NCBI GenBank assembly: GCA_963744305.1
Contig: CAVUTF010000007.1
Location: 124,001-188,000, forward strand
DNA: 64,000 nt
Reading direction: 5' to 3'
Source: FEN-1219 sp963744305
GTDB lineage: Bacteria > Pseudomonadota > Gammaproteobacteria > Steroidobacterales > Rariloculaceae
In this document: positions 1-13,472 of the stretch, piece after piece
Layout: each line of letters begins with the position of its first letter
How positions within the stretch are numbered: position 1 is the first letter of the stretch
Position numbers and translations under genes: made by a program
The notes under the pieces: model-generated
Seen by the model: only the letters and a program-made list of their open reading frames with translations
Database searches by the model: none
What the model was told of the DNA's origin: nothing

Positions 1-676
1 TCCAACGGCGATGAGATCGTCGAGCCGGGCGCCGTGAGAGGCGAAGCACAACTCTTCGATTCCAACCGCTTCATGCTGATGGCTATGTTGCGGCGCATCG
101 GTTGCGAGGTGAGCGATCTCGGCATTCGCCGCGACGAGCGCGAGCAGGTGGCGGATGTCCTCAAAGAGGGCCGCCGTGAAGCACGACCTGATCTTGAGCA
201 CCGGCGGCGTTTCCACGGGCGAGGGCGATTACGTCAAGGCGGCCGTGGAAAACGTCGGGACCCTGGTTTTCTGGCGCATCGCGATGAAGCCGGGGCGCCC
301 GGTCGCGATGGGCGTAATCGACGGCACTCCGTTCATCGGCCTGCCGGGCAACCCGGTCGCGAGCTTCGTCACGTTCGCGCGCGTGGCGCGGCCTGCGATC
401 CTCGCGCTGGCGGGCGCCGAATGGACGGCCCCGCCGGTCGTTCCGGTCCGCGCCGCGTTCTCCTATCGCAAGAAATCCGCGCGTCGCGAATACGTGCGCG
501 TCCATCTGCGCAGGGCGCCGGATGGCACTCCCGAGGCCGTCAAATTCCCGCGCGAGGGCGCCGGGCTGCTATCCTCGTTGATCGACACCGACGGCTTGGT
601 CGAGCTGAATGAAGAGGTTACGCGGGTCGAACCCGGACAAATCGTGAATTTTTTTACGTATGCCTCCCTTCTTTAA
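1..676 (+). CDS. moeA: Molybdopterin molybdenumtransferase MoeA, C-terminal part, frameshifted
   Basis: This is the 3' portion of a MoeA gene; the start lies before the window. MoeA inserts molybdate (or tungstate) into adenylylated molybdopterin in the cytoplasm. The conserved MoeA segment LSTGGVSTGEGDYV and the later GLPGNPVASFVTF are clear. The reading frame changes near base 168: the first part ends at VADVLKE and the rest, AAVKHDLILSTGG, continues after removal of one G. The protein ends in a normal C-terminal beta domain. It stops 3 bases before the formate dehydrogenase beta gene, so it heads the formate dehydrogenase operon, whose alpha subunit needs its product. The single-base shift is more likely a sequence error than a dead gene, because both halves are well conserved. 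Confidence 0.9.
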
Positions 677-679
677 GCC

Positions 680-2353
<1,674 letters not shown>

Positions 2354-2354
2354 T

Positions 2355-5168
<2,814 letters not shown>

Positions 5169-5170
5169 CC

Positions 5171-5674
5171 GTGCGCTTGATCGGGCTCGCGGGCTGGAGC
5201 GGCAGCGGCAAGACGACGTTGCTCGCAAAGCTCATCCCGGTGCTGATCGCGCGCGGCCACAACGTCTCGACGGTGAAGCATGCGCATCACTCCTTTGAGA
5301 TCGATCACCCGGGCAAGGACTCGCATACGCATCGCTTGGCCGGCGCGCGCGAAGTGCTCGTGTCGAGTGCGCGACGCTGGGCGCTGATGCACGAGCTCCG
5401 CGACGAGGCCGAGCCGACGTTGCGCGAGCTTCTGAAGCACATCTCGCCCGTCGATCTCGTGATCGTCGAAGGGTTCAAGGCGGAGAATCATCCGAAGATC
5501 GAAGTGCATCGCAGCGCGGTGCAAAAGCCTTTGCTCTATCCCGACGATCCGAACATTCGAGCAGTCGCGAGTGACCCGCCAATTGCGAACGCGTCGATCC
5601 CCTCGGTGGACCTCAATGACATCGAAGCGATCGCCGATCTGATCGACAGGTTCGCTCAGCCGTATCCATCATGA
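5171..5674 (+). CDS. mobB: Molybdopterin-guanine dinucleotide biosynthesis adaptor MobB
   Basis: P-loop GTP-binding protein that assists MobA in making the bis-MGD cofactor. A Walker A motif, GWSGSGKTTL, lies right after the N-terminus. It is followed by STVKHAHHSFEIDHPGKDS and IVEGFKAENHPKIEVHR, both standard MobB signatures. I chose the GTG at 5171, two bases after the fdhA stop, because the protein then begins VRLIGLAGWSGSGKT like other MobB proteins; the frame is open further upstream but that part lies inside fdhA. It overlaps mobA by four bases (ATGA). About 167 residues, the usual size. Confidence 0.93.
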   Translation: MRLIGLAGWSGSGKTTLLAKLIPVLIARGHNVSTVKHAHHSFEIDHPGKDSHTHRLAGAREVLVSSARRWALMHELRDEAEPTLRELLKHISPVDLVIVEGFKAENHPKIEVHRSAVQKPLLYPDDPNIRAVASDPPIANASIPSVDLNDIEAIADLIDRFAQPYPS

Positions 5675-6306
5675 CCTCGACCTCTCGCACCGCGACGGCC
5701 GTCGGCTCAGTGGCAGGCCTCGTGCTTGCGGGCGGACGCTCCGTTCGGTTCGGCGGCGAGAAGGCCGTGGCGCTGCTCGATGGCCGGCCGCTGCTGCTGT
5801 GGGCGGCGGACCGGCTCCAGAGAAGTTGCGCAAGCGTGGCGATCAACGTGCGGGTGGGCACCGAGGCGGAAGCCGTCGCTAAAGCCAACGGACTGCCGAC
5901 GCTCTATGACGCGACGGGTGATGCCGCCGGACCGCTCGCCGGTGTGAAGGCCGGACTGATCTGGGCCGAAGAGTTGGGCGCGCGCGCGCTGGCCGTGAGT
6001 CCCTGCGACGTTCCATTGTTGCCGGAGGATTTGTTCGTGCGCTTGATCGAGGGCGCCGAGGGTGGGGCAGCGATGGCTGAAACCGCCGATGGCCGCCAGC
6101 CGTTGTGCGCGCTGTGGCCGGTTGCAGCGCTGCCGTCGGTCAGCGAAGCCTTGAAGGGTGGGGCGCATCCCCCGACCTGGCAGGTGCTCGAACGGCTCGG
6201 CGCGCGCAAGGTTCTTTTCGATCCGCCGGAGGCCTTTGCGAATATCAACACCCGAGAAGACTTGGCTGCTGCACAAGCAGAACGATTGAGACTGCGGCGT
6301 GCGTAG
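5671..6306 (+). CDS. mobA: Molybdenum cofactor guanylyltransferase MobA
   Basis: Transfers GMP from GTP to Mo-molybdopterin, giving the guanine dinucleotide cofactor that the formate dehydrogenase carries. The nucleotide-binding motif GLVLAGGRSVRFGGEKA lies at residues about 15-31. VSPCDVPLLPEDLF (metal-binding DVP) and NINTREDLAAAQ near the end are typical. The 211-residue length fits the family. It starts inside the mobB stop (ATGA overlap) and its last 8 bases overlap the next gene, so mobB, mobA and the hydroxyacid dehydrogenase are translationally linked. Confidence 0.94.
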   Translation: MTSTSRTATAVGSVAGLVLAGGRSVRFGGEKAVALLDGRPLLLWAADRLQRSCASVAINVRVGTEAEAVAKANGLPTLYDATGDAAGPLAGVKAGLIWAEELGARALAVSPCDVPLLPEDLFVRLIEGAEGGAAMAETADGRQPLCALWPVAALPSVSEALKGGAHPPTWQVLERLGARKVLFDPPEAFANINTREDLAAAQAERLRLRRA

Positions 6307-7462
6307 CAAGGTGGAGCGCTGCTACAACATCGCCGAGCTCCGCAAGCTCGCGCGCAAGAACATGCCTGCGCCGATGTTCCACTACATCGACGGCGCCGCC
6401 GATGACGAGTGGACGCTGCGGCGGAACACGAGCGCATTCGACGCGTACGAGTTTCGGCCGCGGGCGCTCGTCGACGTCTCGAAGATCGACATGTCGACGA
6501 CGCTGTTCGGCCGGAAGATCGACTGGCCGTTCTTCTGCTCGCCGACCGCGCTGCAGCGGCTGTTCAACTATCAGGGCGAGCGCGCGACCGCGCGCGCCGC
6601 GCACGCGAGCGGCACGATTTTCTCGTTGTCGAGCATCTCGTCCTCGAACATCGAGGACACCGCGAAGTTCAGCGACGGGCCGAAGGCGTTTCAAGTCTAC
6701 GTGTTCAAGGACCGCAGCTTGAGCCGCGAGTTCGTGCAGCGCGCGAAGGACAGCGGCTATGTGGCGCTGCAGCTCACGGTCGACGTCACGGTATCGGGCA
6801 ATCGCGAGCGCGACATCGTGACGGGCATGACGGTGCCGCCGCGCCTTGGGTTGATGAGCTTGCTCGACATCGCGATGAAGCCGCGGTGGGTGTATAGGCA
6901 TCTCACGACGCCGAAGATCGAGGTTGCCAACGTCGCGCATCGTCCGCCGCCCGGCAGCGAGAACCTCGGTGGCATCATTCAGTACCTGAACAATCAGATC
7001 GACCGCAGCGTCACGTGGAAGGACGCCGAGTGGATGATAAAGGAGTGGGGTGGCCCGTTCGCGATCAAAGGCATCATGACGGGCGCGGACGCGAAGCGTG
7101 CCGCGGACATCGGCGCCACGGCGGTGATGGTCTCGAACCACGGCGGCCGGCAGCTCGATTTCTCGCCGGCGCCGCTCGACGTGCTGAAGGAAATCGTCGA
7201 CGCGGCCGGCGACCGACTCGAGGTCATTCTCGACGGCGGCGTGCGTCGCGGCACGCACGTGCTGAAGGCGCTCGCGCTCGGCGCGCGCGCGTGCTCCGCC
7301 GGGCGCCCGCATCTCTACGGCTTGGGCGCGGGCGGCGAGGCCGGCGTCACACAGGCGCTCAATATCTTGAAGACCGAGCTCGCGCGCGACATGGCGCTCG
7401 CCGGCGTCGCGAAGCTCGCCGACATCGACGGCAGCTTGATTCGCAGGGTGCCGGGGCTCTAA
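6299..7462 (+). CDS. FMN-dependent 2-hydroxyacid dehydrogenase (L-lactate dehydrogenase family)
   Basis: An FMN (beta/alpha)8-barrel enzyme of the LldD/glycolate oxidase family that oxidises 2-hydroxyacids to 2-oxoacids. Family marks: FHYIDGAADDEWTLRRN near the N-terminus, QLTVDVTVSGNRERD, the catalytic His/Arg segment VSNHGGRQLDFSPAP, and the FMN-phosphate segment DGGVRRGTHVLKALALGA with AGRPHLYGLGAGGEAGV. It has 387 residues. The start is a GTG at 6299 overlapping the end of mobA by 8 bases. It sits between mobA and fdhD in the formate dehydrogenase cluster, which is unusual. Lactate is the common substrate, but specificity cannot be read from sequence, and a link to formate metabolism is only positional. 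Confidence 0.88.
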   Translation: MRSKVERCYNIAELRKLARKNMPAPMFHYIDGAADDEWTLRRNTSAFDAYEFRPRALVDVSKIDMSTTLFGRKIDWPFFCSPTALQRLFNYQGERATARAAHASGTIFSLSSISSSNIEDTAKFSDGPKAFQVYVFKDRSLSREFVQRAKDSGYVALQLTVDVTVSGNRERDIVTGMTVPPRLGLMSLLDIAMKPRWVYRHLTTPKIEVANVAHRPPPGSENLGGIIQYLNNQIDRSVTWKDAEWMIKEWGGPFAIKGIMTGADAKRAADIGATAVMVSNHGGRQLDFSPAPLDVLKEIVDAAGDRLEVILDGGVRRGTHVLKALALGARACSAGRPHLYGLGAGGEAGVTQALNILKTELARDMALAGVAKLADIDGSLIRRVPGL

Positions 7463-7517
7463 CGTCGATCCCACGCGGAGCCTATCAATCGGGTACCAAA
7501 GACATGTCCGCCAAGCA

Positions 7518-8397
7518 ATGTCAGAGATAGACGAACGCGGCCGCGAGCAATCCGTGCGCCGTTTCGACGTGCGGCGCGTCCGCGCCGACAGCGCTGCCGA
7601 TGAAACCGACATCGTCGCGACCGAGGAGCCGCTCGGCATCCGGATCGGCTACTCGCGCGCGGACGGTAGCCGCGCCGAGGAGGAAGTCTCGATCACGATG
7701 CGCACGCCCGGCAGCGACGAGGACTTGGCCGTCGGCTTCCTGTTCACCGAAGGGATCATCCACGCGCATTCCGACGTGCAGTCCGTCATGCCGCGCGCAC
7801 AGCCAGCGCCGAACGGGCTCATCAACGTCGTGCGCGTGGAGCTCGCGCCGGGTGTGTCGGTCGACTTCAAGCGTCTCGAGCGGCATTTCTACACGTCATC
7901 GAGCTGCGGTATCTGCGGCAAAGCCTCGATCGACTCCGTTGCGGTGCAAAGCCGCTTCGATCTGCATGCTTCCGGGTTTCGGATCGGCGGCGACGCGCTC
8001 GGCGCGCTTGCCTGCCGCGTTGAAGGAGCGGCAGGCGGTGTTCGAGCAGACCGGCGGCTTGCACGCGTCGGGCTTGTTCGACGCGAGCGGTGCGATCATC
8101 GCGACGCGCGAGGACGTCGGCCGCCACAACGCGCTCGACAAGCTGATCGGCAATGCGCTGCGCGAGGATCGCGTGCCGCTCGCGGACTACGGCGTCGTGC
8201 TCTCCGGCCGCGCGAGCTTCGAGCTCATGCAGAAGGCGAAAGTGGCGGGCTGCGCGCTGGTCGCCGCCGTCGGTGCGCCGTCGTCGCTCGCCGTCGAGCT
8301 CGCTCGGGAATTCGGCATGACGCTCGTCGGTTTCCTGAAACCTGGGCGCTACAACGTCTACAGCCGCCCCGACCGCATCGTCTCGCCTGAAAGCTAG
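7518..8397 (+). CDS. fdhD: Formate dehydrogenase sulfurtransferase FdhD, one frameshift
   Basis: FdhD passes sulfur from a cysteine desulfurase to the Mo/W cofactor, which formate dehydrogenases need for activity. The sulfur-carrying CxxC lies in YTSSSCGICGKASID. TMRTPGSDEDLAVGFLFTEGI, GLHASGLFDASGAIIATREDVGRHNALDKLIG and LSGRASFELMQKAKVAG are all standard. The frame changes once near base 8005-8015: the first frame ends at GGDALGAL and the next resumes as LPAALKERQAVFEQTGG. One surplus base explains it, and both halves are well conserved. The start is ATG 7518 (MSEIDERG). It closes the formate dehydrogenase cofactor cluster. Confidence 0.92.
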
Positions 8398-8450
8398 CTG
8401 GAGTTCGCCAAACTCGGCCGGGCTTTGCCTCTATGACAAAGGAGAATCCA

Positions 8451-9815
8451 ATGAGCGAGCCTCGCCTCGGCAAACGTCACGTCATCACCGCATTCGCCAT
8501 CGGCAGCGTCTGTCTCGCGACGGACGCTGCTGCGTGGCGAAACCCACTCGAGAGTCGCTACACGAACGGCGAGCCGCTCAGCATCTGCGACCAGGGCGCC
8601 TTCTTCGTCGGGGGCGTGCCCAAGGTCACGGCCTACGCTTCGTCGTCGACCGGCGGCGCAGAGCCGAATTACGAGCAGATCATCGTCGGCCAGATGTACG
8701 TGCAGTTCGAGATTCCGACCGAGCGCCGCCGCTGGCCCATCGTCATGATCCACGGATCGACGCACACAGGCGCTGCGCTAGATGCGACGCCCGACGGCCG
8801 CGAAGGCTGGTACTCCTATGCCGTGCGCAACAATCTCGCTACCTTCGTCGTCGATCAGCCCGGACGCGGACGCTCGGGCTTCGACCAGTCGGTGCTCCTG
8901 GAGGCCAAGGCGACTCGAAATTGGGACCTCGTGCCGTCGAGCTTTGGACGGATCACCGACGGTGGCGCTTGGGCGGTGTGGTTCGGTCACATCGTCCCCG
9001 AGGGCGCGGGCATCGTGAACGGAAGGATGATTCGGCACGGCGATCCCGGCGATCCGCAGCCGCCCGACGATCCGGCCGCGCCGTCGGAAGCCCACGGCAA
9101 CTATTTGCCCGCCTACCCGATTCCGCCGGTGCCCAATTCGGCGAATCCCAATCTCGTTGCGCGCGCGGGCGCGATCGGACCGGCGCCCCATCCTGCCAAC
9201 AATCAGTATCTCGGCCTGGAGTACTACAAGCAGCTCGTGCCGAACGCGGAGGTAACGTTGCCGGGGTCGGAGTGCGAGACGTGCGAGCCGAAGACGCTCG
9301 GCGCCATAGACACCTGGCTCCCGCTCGCGTTGGCGGAGTTGTTGGAAGGGGTCGGCGGCGGCATTCTCTCCCCGCACTCGCAATCGACGGCACCCGTATT
9401 CCACACCGTGCGCATCTTGAAGGAGCGCGGCAAGCTCGATCTGATCAAAGGCATCATCGTTCCCGAGGGCGCTGGCACGAGTCTGGCGGCCGCGGGCCTC
9501 GTTGGCTCGGACTTCGACACGATTCCCTTCCTGCTCGTCAACGGCGACTATCGGCCGCTCGTAACCCGGCGCGGCAACGACGCGGCGGTGAGCGCAATGA
9601 ATGCGAGCCCGACTCGGCGGGTCGGTCCGGCGCTGTCATTGAATATCGAGGATCCCAGGTTCGAAGGGCGTTTACGCGGTCACACGCACATGGGCATGCT
9701 GGGTTCGACGAGCCTCGTCGAGTTCGACTTCTTTCTCGACTGGGCCGCCGAGAACATCGACAACCCGATGGTCGAGGGACTTTGCCCGGCCGCGGGGCGC
9801 GAGCTCGCACGTTGA
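8451..9815 (+). CDS. Secreted alpha/beta hydrolase (esterase-like)
   Basis: A secreted protein of about 454 residues with an alpha/beta-hydrolase fold. The start at 8451 is preferred over ATG 8433, because AAGGAG at 8439-8444 lies just upstream and the protein then begins with a clean signal peptide (HVITAFAIGSVCLATDAAA). VMIHGSTHTG resembles an oxyanion-hole loop and VVDQPGRGRSGF follows. The likely nucleophile is the serine in SPHSQSTAPV, and a late GHTHMGML may hold the catalytic histidine. The substrate is unknown. It lies alone between fdhD and a convergent lipoprotein gene. Confidence 0.75.
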   Translation: MSEPRLGKRHVITAFAIGSVCLATDAAAWRNPLESRYTNGEPLSICDQGAFFVGGVPKVTAYASSSTGGAEPNYEQIIVGQMYVQFEIPTERRRWPIVMIHGSTHTGAALDATPDGREGWYSYAVRNNLATFVVDQPGRGRSGFDQSVLLEAKATRNWDLVPSSFGRITDGGAWAVWFGHIVPEGAGIVNGRMIRHGDPGDPQPPDDPAAPSEAHGNYLPAYPIPPVPNSANPNLVARAGAIGPAPHPANNQYLGLEYYKQLVPNAEVTLPGSECETCEPKTLGAIDTWLPLALAELLEGVGGGILSPHSQSTAPVFHTVRILKERGKLDLIKGIIVPEGAGTSLAAAGLVGSDFDTIPFLLVNGDYRPLVTRRGNDAAVSAMNASPTRRVGPALSLNIEDPRFEGRLRGHTHMGMLGSTSLVEFDFFLDWAAENIDNPMVEGLCPAAGRELAR

Positions 9816-9832
9816 GCGAAAGTTGAAAAGCC

Positions 9833-10516
9833 CTACCTGCTGGCGCTCCACTGGGCGTCCAGCGCCTCGACCAAGACGCCGACCCATCCCTGCAAGATCC
9901 GGTCGGCTTCAGCGCGATTGGTCACGCTGTCGGAGATCTGAAATCCGCCGGTCTCGGATCCTTCCTGGCGATCGATCACACGCCCGATCGGCGAATTCGT
10001 CGCGGAGTCATAAAGCTCCATGTACAACGTCATCTCACCGGTCGTCGCGACGTAGTTGACCACGTTGCCGGGTACCTGGAGGTCGGGTGCGGCGACGTCG
10101 AGGTTCACGATGGCCGGGCGCAACAGCAGCACGTCATCGGCAACGGCATCGACGATCTGGTAGCCCCCGCTTGCAGCGCGCGCGTAAACACAATGCGGAA
10201 CTCCTCCGCCAAGAGGCCGCGTATACGTTCCATGTCTTCAGCGGTGGCTCGGTAGACTTTGCGCCGCTCACCCTGATTGAGCTCCCAGTCCTTGACGAAT
10301 TCCACCGCGCAGTCGAGCAGGGCGATACGCTTGTAAGGCGCGAGGCTGGCCCCCGGGCGCCAGTACAGAATGTCCAAACGCGCGCTGTCGACGCGCTCGA
10401 GCCCGTCATACGTCGTCGCCGGAATCTCGGACTGCGCCATAGCACGACGCGCTCCACAAGAATGCGACGAGCAAGCGCGCCGCAACGTTCAACGAGTGTC
10501 GAGCATCCCCTTTCAT
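9833..10516 (-). CDS. DUF3313 family lipoprotein, two frameshifts
   Basis: Predicted envelope protein of the DUF3313 family, function unknown. The start is ATG at 10516 on the minus strand, preceded by GAAGGGAAG. It opens a signal sequence (MKGDARHSLNVAARLLVAFL) with a lipobox-like SASC. After a shift near 10440 it continues as SEIPATTYDGLERV...DILYWRPGASLAPYKRIALLDCAVEFVKDWELNQ. After another near 10165 it reads DDVLLLRPAIVNLDVAAPD...VNYVATTGEMTLYMELYDSATNSPIGRVIDRQ. All three pieces lie in family order, so one gene interrupted by base errors is the simplest reading. A candidate operator (10575-10592) lies about 68 bases upstream of the start. Confidence 0.75.
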
Positions 10517-10574
10517 GATTCTTCCCTTCTTGGCGTGCGGCCTTCGATCTTATCGAGCCGCCTTCCCGGCGCTC

Positions 10575-10592
10575 ATTGGACGAACGTCCACT
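10575..10592. promoter_or_regulatory. Candidate operator, GGACG-AA-CGTCC palindrome
   Basis: The sequence ATTGGACGAACGTCCACT contains a perfect inverted repeat with 5-base arms and an AA centre. It matches six other intergenic sites in this window (11425, 19436, 26456, 41586, 41624, 45339). It is nearly identical in its right part to the site at 41624 (AACGTCCACT). It lies about 68 bases upstream of the DUF3313 gene. The regulator is not known. Confidence 0.5.
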
Positions 10593-10637
10593 TCCGGAGG
10601 ATGCGGGCTCCCTTGCGGGCCGTCTTCGGCCCGACGT

Positions 10638-11315
10638 CTACGGAGCGCCGCGCGTAGCCGGAGTCGCCAACAGCTCCTCCAGCTTGTGCGCGAGATCGCG
10701 ATTCACGAACCGCTGCAGCGCGACGCGCAGCTCCGGCCGCCGGTCGAGGAAACTGCGAAGGCTCGTGAGCGGCCAGCAGATGTAGCGGGCAGCCTCCGTG
10801 AACGTTACATCCATCGGCGACGGCTCGCCCGTCACGACGAGCATCGTGCCGATCAACTGGCCGGGCTCGAGCACTCCGACGGGCGCTCCCTGGCGGCGGA
10901 CCTCCGCATTGCCGGAAATCGCGATGCAAACCGCGTCGGGGCGCTTACCCTGTTCCAGGACCATTTCACCCGGGGCGGCCGTCTTCCATTCGCCTGCGAG
11001 CACGAGCGATACGAACTCGCGCGGCCGCAGCGAACGAAACCCTAGGTCGTAGAGCTTCTGCTCATCGGCGGAGAGCACGACGGGCCGCCGCTCCTGATAA
11101 ATGCGGGCAATCTGAAACAGGTTGATCGCCATGAACACGGCGCCCCAGAGCACCGGCGGCCAGAGCACGTCGCTTTGCACGAGGTAGTACGGAATGTTGG
11201 TGACCGCGGCCGCGACGGCAAACCACCGCAACCACAATATCTCGCGCACCGAATAGGAAACGAGGAGCAGGATGTTCGAAAGGTGGACCAGGTAGTCGGC
11301 GGGTTGAATGCTCAT
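10638..11315 (-). CDS. Popeye-like membrane protein with cyclic-nucleotide-binding domain
   Basis: A 225-residue inner-membrane protein. Residues 1-70 contain about three hydrophobic segments (LSNILLLVSYSVREILWLRWFAVAAAVTNIPYY and LWGAVFMAINLFQIARI), as in Popeye-domain proteins. Residues about 90-200 form a cNMP-binding jelly roll: GEMVLEQGKRPDAVCIAISGNAEVRR, GVLEPGQLIGTM and a MDVTFTEAARYICW strand. Popeye proteins bind cAMP in animals; bacterial members are poorly studied. The ligand here is not proven, since the classical phosphate-binding RxA signature of CRP-type pockets is not evident. It is divergent from the glycerophosphodiesterase gene, with a weak operator copy between them. Confidence 0.7.
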   Translation of the reverse strand: MSIQPADYLVHLSNILLLVSYSVREILWLRWFAVAAAVTNIPYYLVQSDVLWPPVLWGAVFMAINLFQIARIYQERRPVVLSADEQKLYDLGFRSLRPREFVSLVLAGEWKTAAPGEMVLEQGKRPDAVCIAISGNAEVRRQGAPVGVLEPGQLIGTMLVVTGEPSPMDVTFTEAARYICWPLTSLRSFLDRRPELRVALQRFVNRDLAHKLEELLATPATRGAP

Positions 11316-11424
11316 CCGTAAGCCCTCGAATGCGTGACCTGTCGTGGACTCTCCTGGTCAAGGGTGGCCGTCAAACGGCGCTGTCGTTTGAGCCCGAGTC
11401 TCGACGCCGCAGGGCGCGGCGCCT

Positions 11425-11442
11425 ATTGGCCTTTGGAACCAT
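11425..11442. promoter_or_regulatory. Weak candidate operator copy
   Basis: ATTGGCCTTTGGAACCAT lies in the 260-base region between the divergent Popeye-like and glycerophosphodiesterase genes. It matches the window-wide consensus at most positions, but its right arm is degraded (GGAACC instead of GGTCC). It is the least certain of the seven copies. Confidence 0.3.
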
Positions 11443-11575
11443 GCCGAGCGCACATGGGACTCTAGACCTAGTGGAAAAAGACGCGCTCGCGATCAGAATG
11501 CGGCGAAGCACAAGAAATGTGCTTGCCCAATCGCGCTTCGATTCGTGAGCTCATGAATCAATTGACGAGCATCGA

Positions 11576-13467
11576 ATGAATAGCACTGATGCAACGCCGC
11601 TGCGAGGGTTCACGACGCGGGGTCTTGCGGTGCAGGCGTGGGGAGACTTTCGCGCCGCTTGGCGTCAGTCGCTCGCGTTTCACCTGCTCATGCAATTGCT
11701 CGGGCTCGCGATCTTCGCGCCGATCGTGGGTTGGGTCGCCGACCGGATCGTGCTCGCGGCGGGCGAGCCCGTGATCAGCAACTACGACATCGCCCGCTTC
11801 GTCCTGTCGCCGAGCGGCGTGGTGTTCGTGCTCGTGGTAGCCGCGCTCACGTTGGGGCTGGTCCTGGCGGAGCTCATGGGCCAAAGCTTCATTGCGGGAC
11901 ACGCGATCACGCGGCGTCCCGTGAACGTGGTGTCGACGGTCGCGTTCGTGTTGCCCCGGCTGCCGCGATTGATCCTGCTGTCGGCCCGCGTGTTCGTGCG
12001 GCTCGTCGTCTTGGCCTTGCCGTTTCTCGCGGCTGCCGCGCTTGTCTGGTTCACGATGCTCGCGGGGCAGGACATCAACTACTACCTCGCCGAGAATCCT
12101 GTCGAGTGGCGGCGCGCGAAGGTGATCGTCGCGCTGCTGGCGGTCGGCTACGCGCTGCTCGCTGCGTGGCAGCTCGCGCGCTGGCTGTTCGCGGTGCCGA
12201 TGGTCGCGCTCGAAGGCATGAGACCGGCGCAGGCGCTCAACGCGAGCGCGCAGATGACGAAGGGCCACGTTTTGAAGATCGCGACACCGCTGGTCCTTTG
12301 GTGGCTGCTCGTGACGGCGGCGATGGTCGCGATGACTTGGGTCTGCCGGCACCTTTCCGATGCCGGTCTCGCTTGGGCGGGAATCGAGGTGCAACGCGTG
12401 CTGCCGCTGGTGGCGCTGTATGTCACGGTGGCGATCGTCGGCGGCTTTCTCTATAGCGCAGTGCACATCGGCGGTCACCAGTTCCTTGACGACGCGCATG
12501 TACGCAGAGCAACGCGACCCGACCGCCTGGCAGTTGCCGTTGGCTACCGAAGTGCGCTCGCGGCGCGTCGCGCATCCCGCCGTTTGGGCAACGCTGGTTC
12601 TGCTCGCTGCCGTGCTCGGCGCCGGCTGGCTCGTTGCCTCGCGCCTGGACCTGACCGCAGAGGTAGCCGTTACCGCGCACCGCGGCGCGTCGATGTACGC
12701 GCCGGAGAACACGATGGCCGCATTTCGCACGGCGATGGACGCCGGAGCGACCTACATAGAGCTCGACGTGCAACGCACGCGCGACGGCCGCATCGCCGTG
12801 CTGCACGACGGCGATCTGATGCGAATGGGCGGCGACCCGCGGAAGCTGAGCGAGCTGACCGTGGCGGAACTCGGCGCGATCGACATCGGCAGCAAGTACG
12901 ACGTCAAGTTCGCGGCCGAACGCACGCCGACGCTCGAGCAGGTGATCGCGCTTGGTCCGCGGCCGGATGAAAATCAACGTCGAGCTCAAGTACAACGTGC
13001 CCGACCCGATGCTCGCACCCGCAGTCATCGATCTGCTGCGGCGCGAAAACTTCCTCGACCAGGTCGTGATCACGTCGCTGGACTACGCCGCGCTGCGGCA
13101 AGTCGAGAGCATCGAGCCGCAATTGAGCACCGGCCACATCGTGACGGCTGCCGTCGGCAACGTCGTGCGGACCGAGGCCGACTTCCTGAGCCTCGGCTCG
13201 GCGCAAGCCACGCGGTCGCTGATCCGCCGCGCGCATGCCGCGGGCAAGGAAGTGCACGTGTGGACGGTCAACAAGCCGGAAGTCATGCTGCGTATGATCG
13301 AGCGCGGCGTGGATAACGTGATCACCGACGATCCGGCGCTGTTCGTCCGCGTGCTGCACGATCGCAACGCGCTCAGCACGCCCGAAATCCTCGGGCTCGG
13401 CCTGCGCGTCTTGTTCAGCCGCGCGCCTCCGGAGCTGATCGATCCCGCGGCCGTCGAGCAGCTCTGA
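11576..13467 (+). CDS. Membrane-anchored glycerophosphodiester phosphodiesterase, two frameshifts
   Basis: Bifunctional layout of about 630 residues. The N-terminal 300 residues are the multi-helix glycerophosphoryl diester phosphodiesterase membrane domain (several hydrophobic segments between LAFHLLMQLLGLAIFAP and LPLVALYVTVAIVGGFLYSA). A final transmembrane helix then leads to a catalytic GDPD barrel. Catalytic marks are VTAHRGASMYAPENTMAAF, YIELDVQRTRDGRIAVLHDGDL, the metal-binding INVELKY and WTVNKPEVMLRMIERGVDNVITDDP. The frame shifts near 12495 and near 12960; the pieces join in correct family order. The expected reaction is hydrolysis of glycerophosphodiesters to sn-glycerol-3-phosphate and an alcohol. 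It ends 5 bases before the MASE1 kinase. Confidence 0.85.
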
Positions 13468-13472
13468 GCCGC

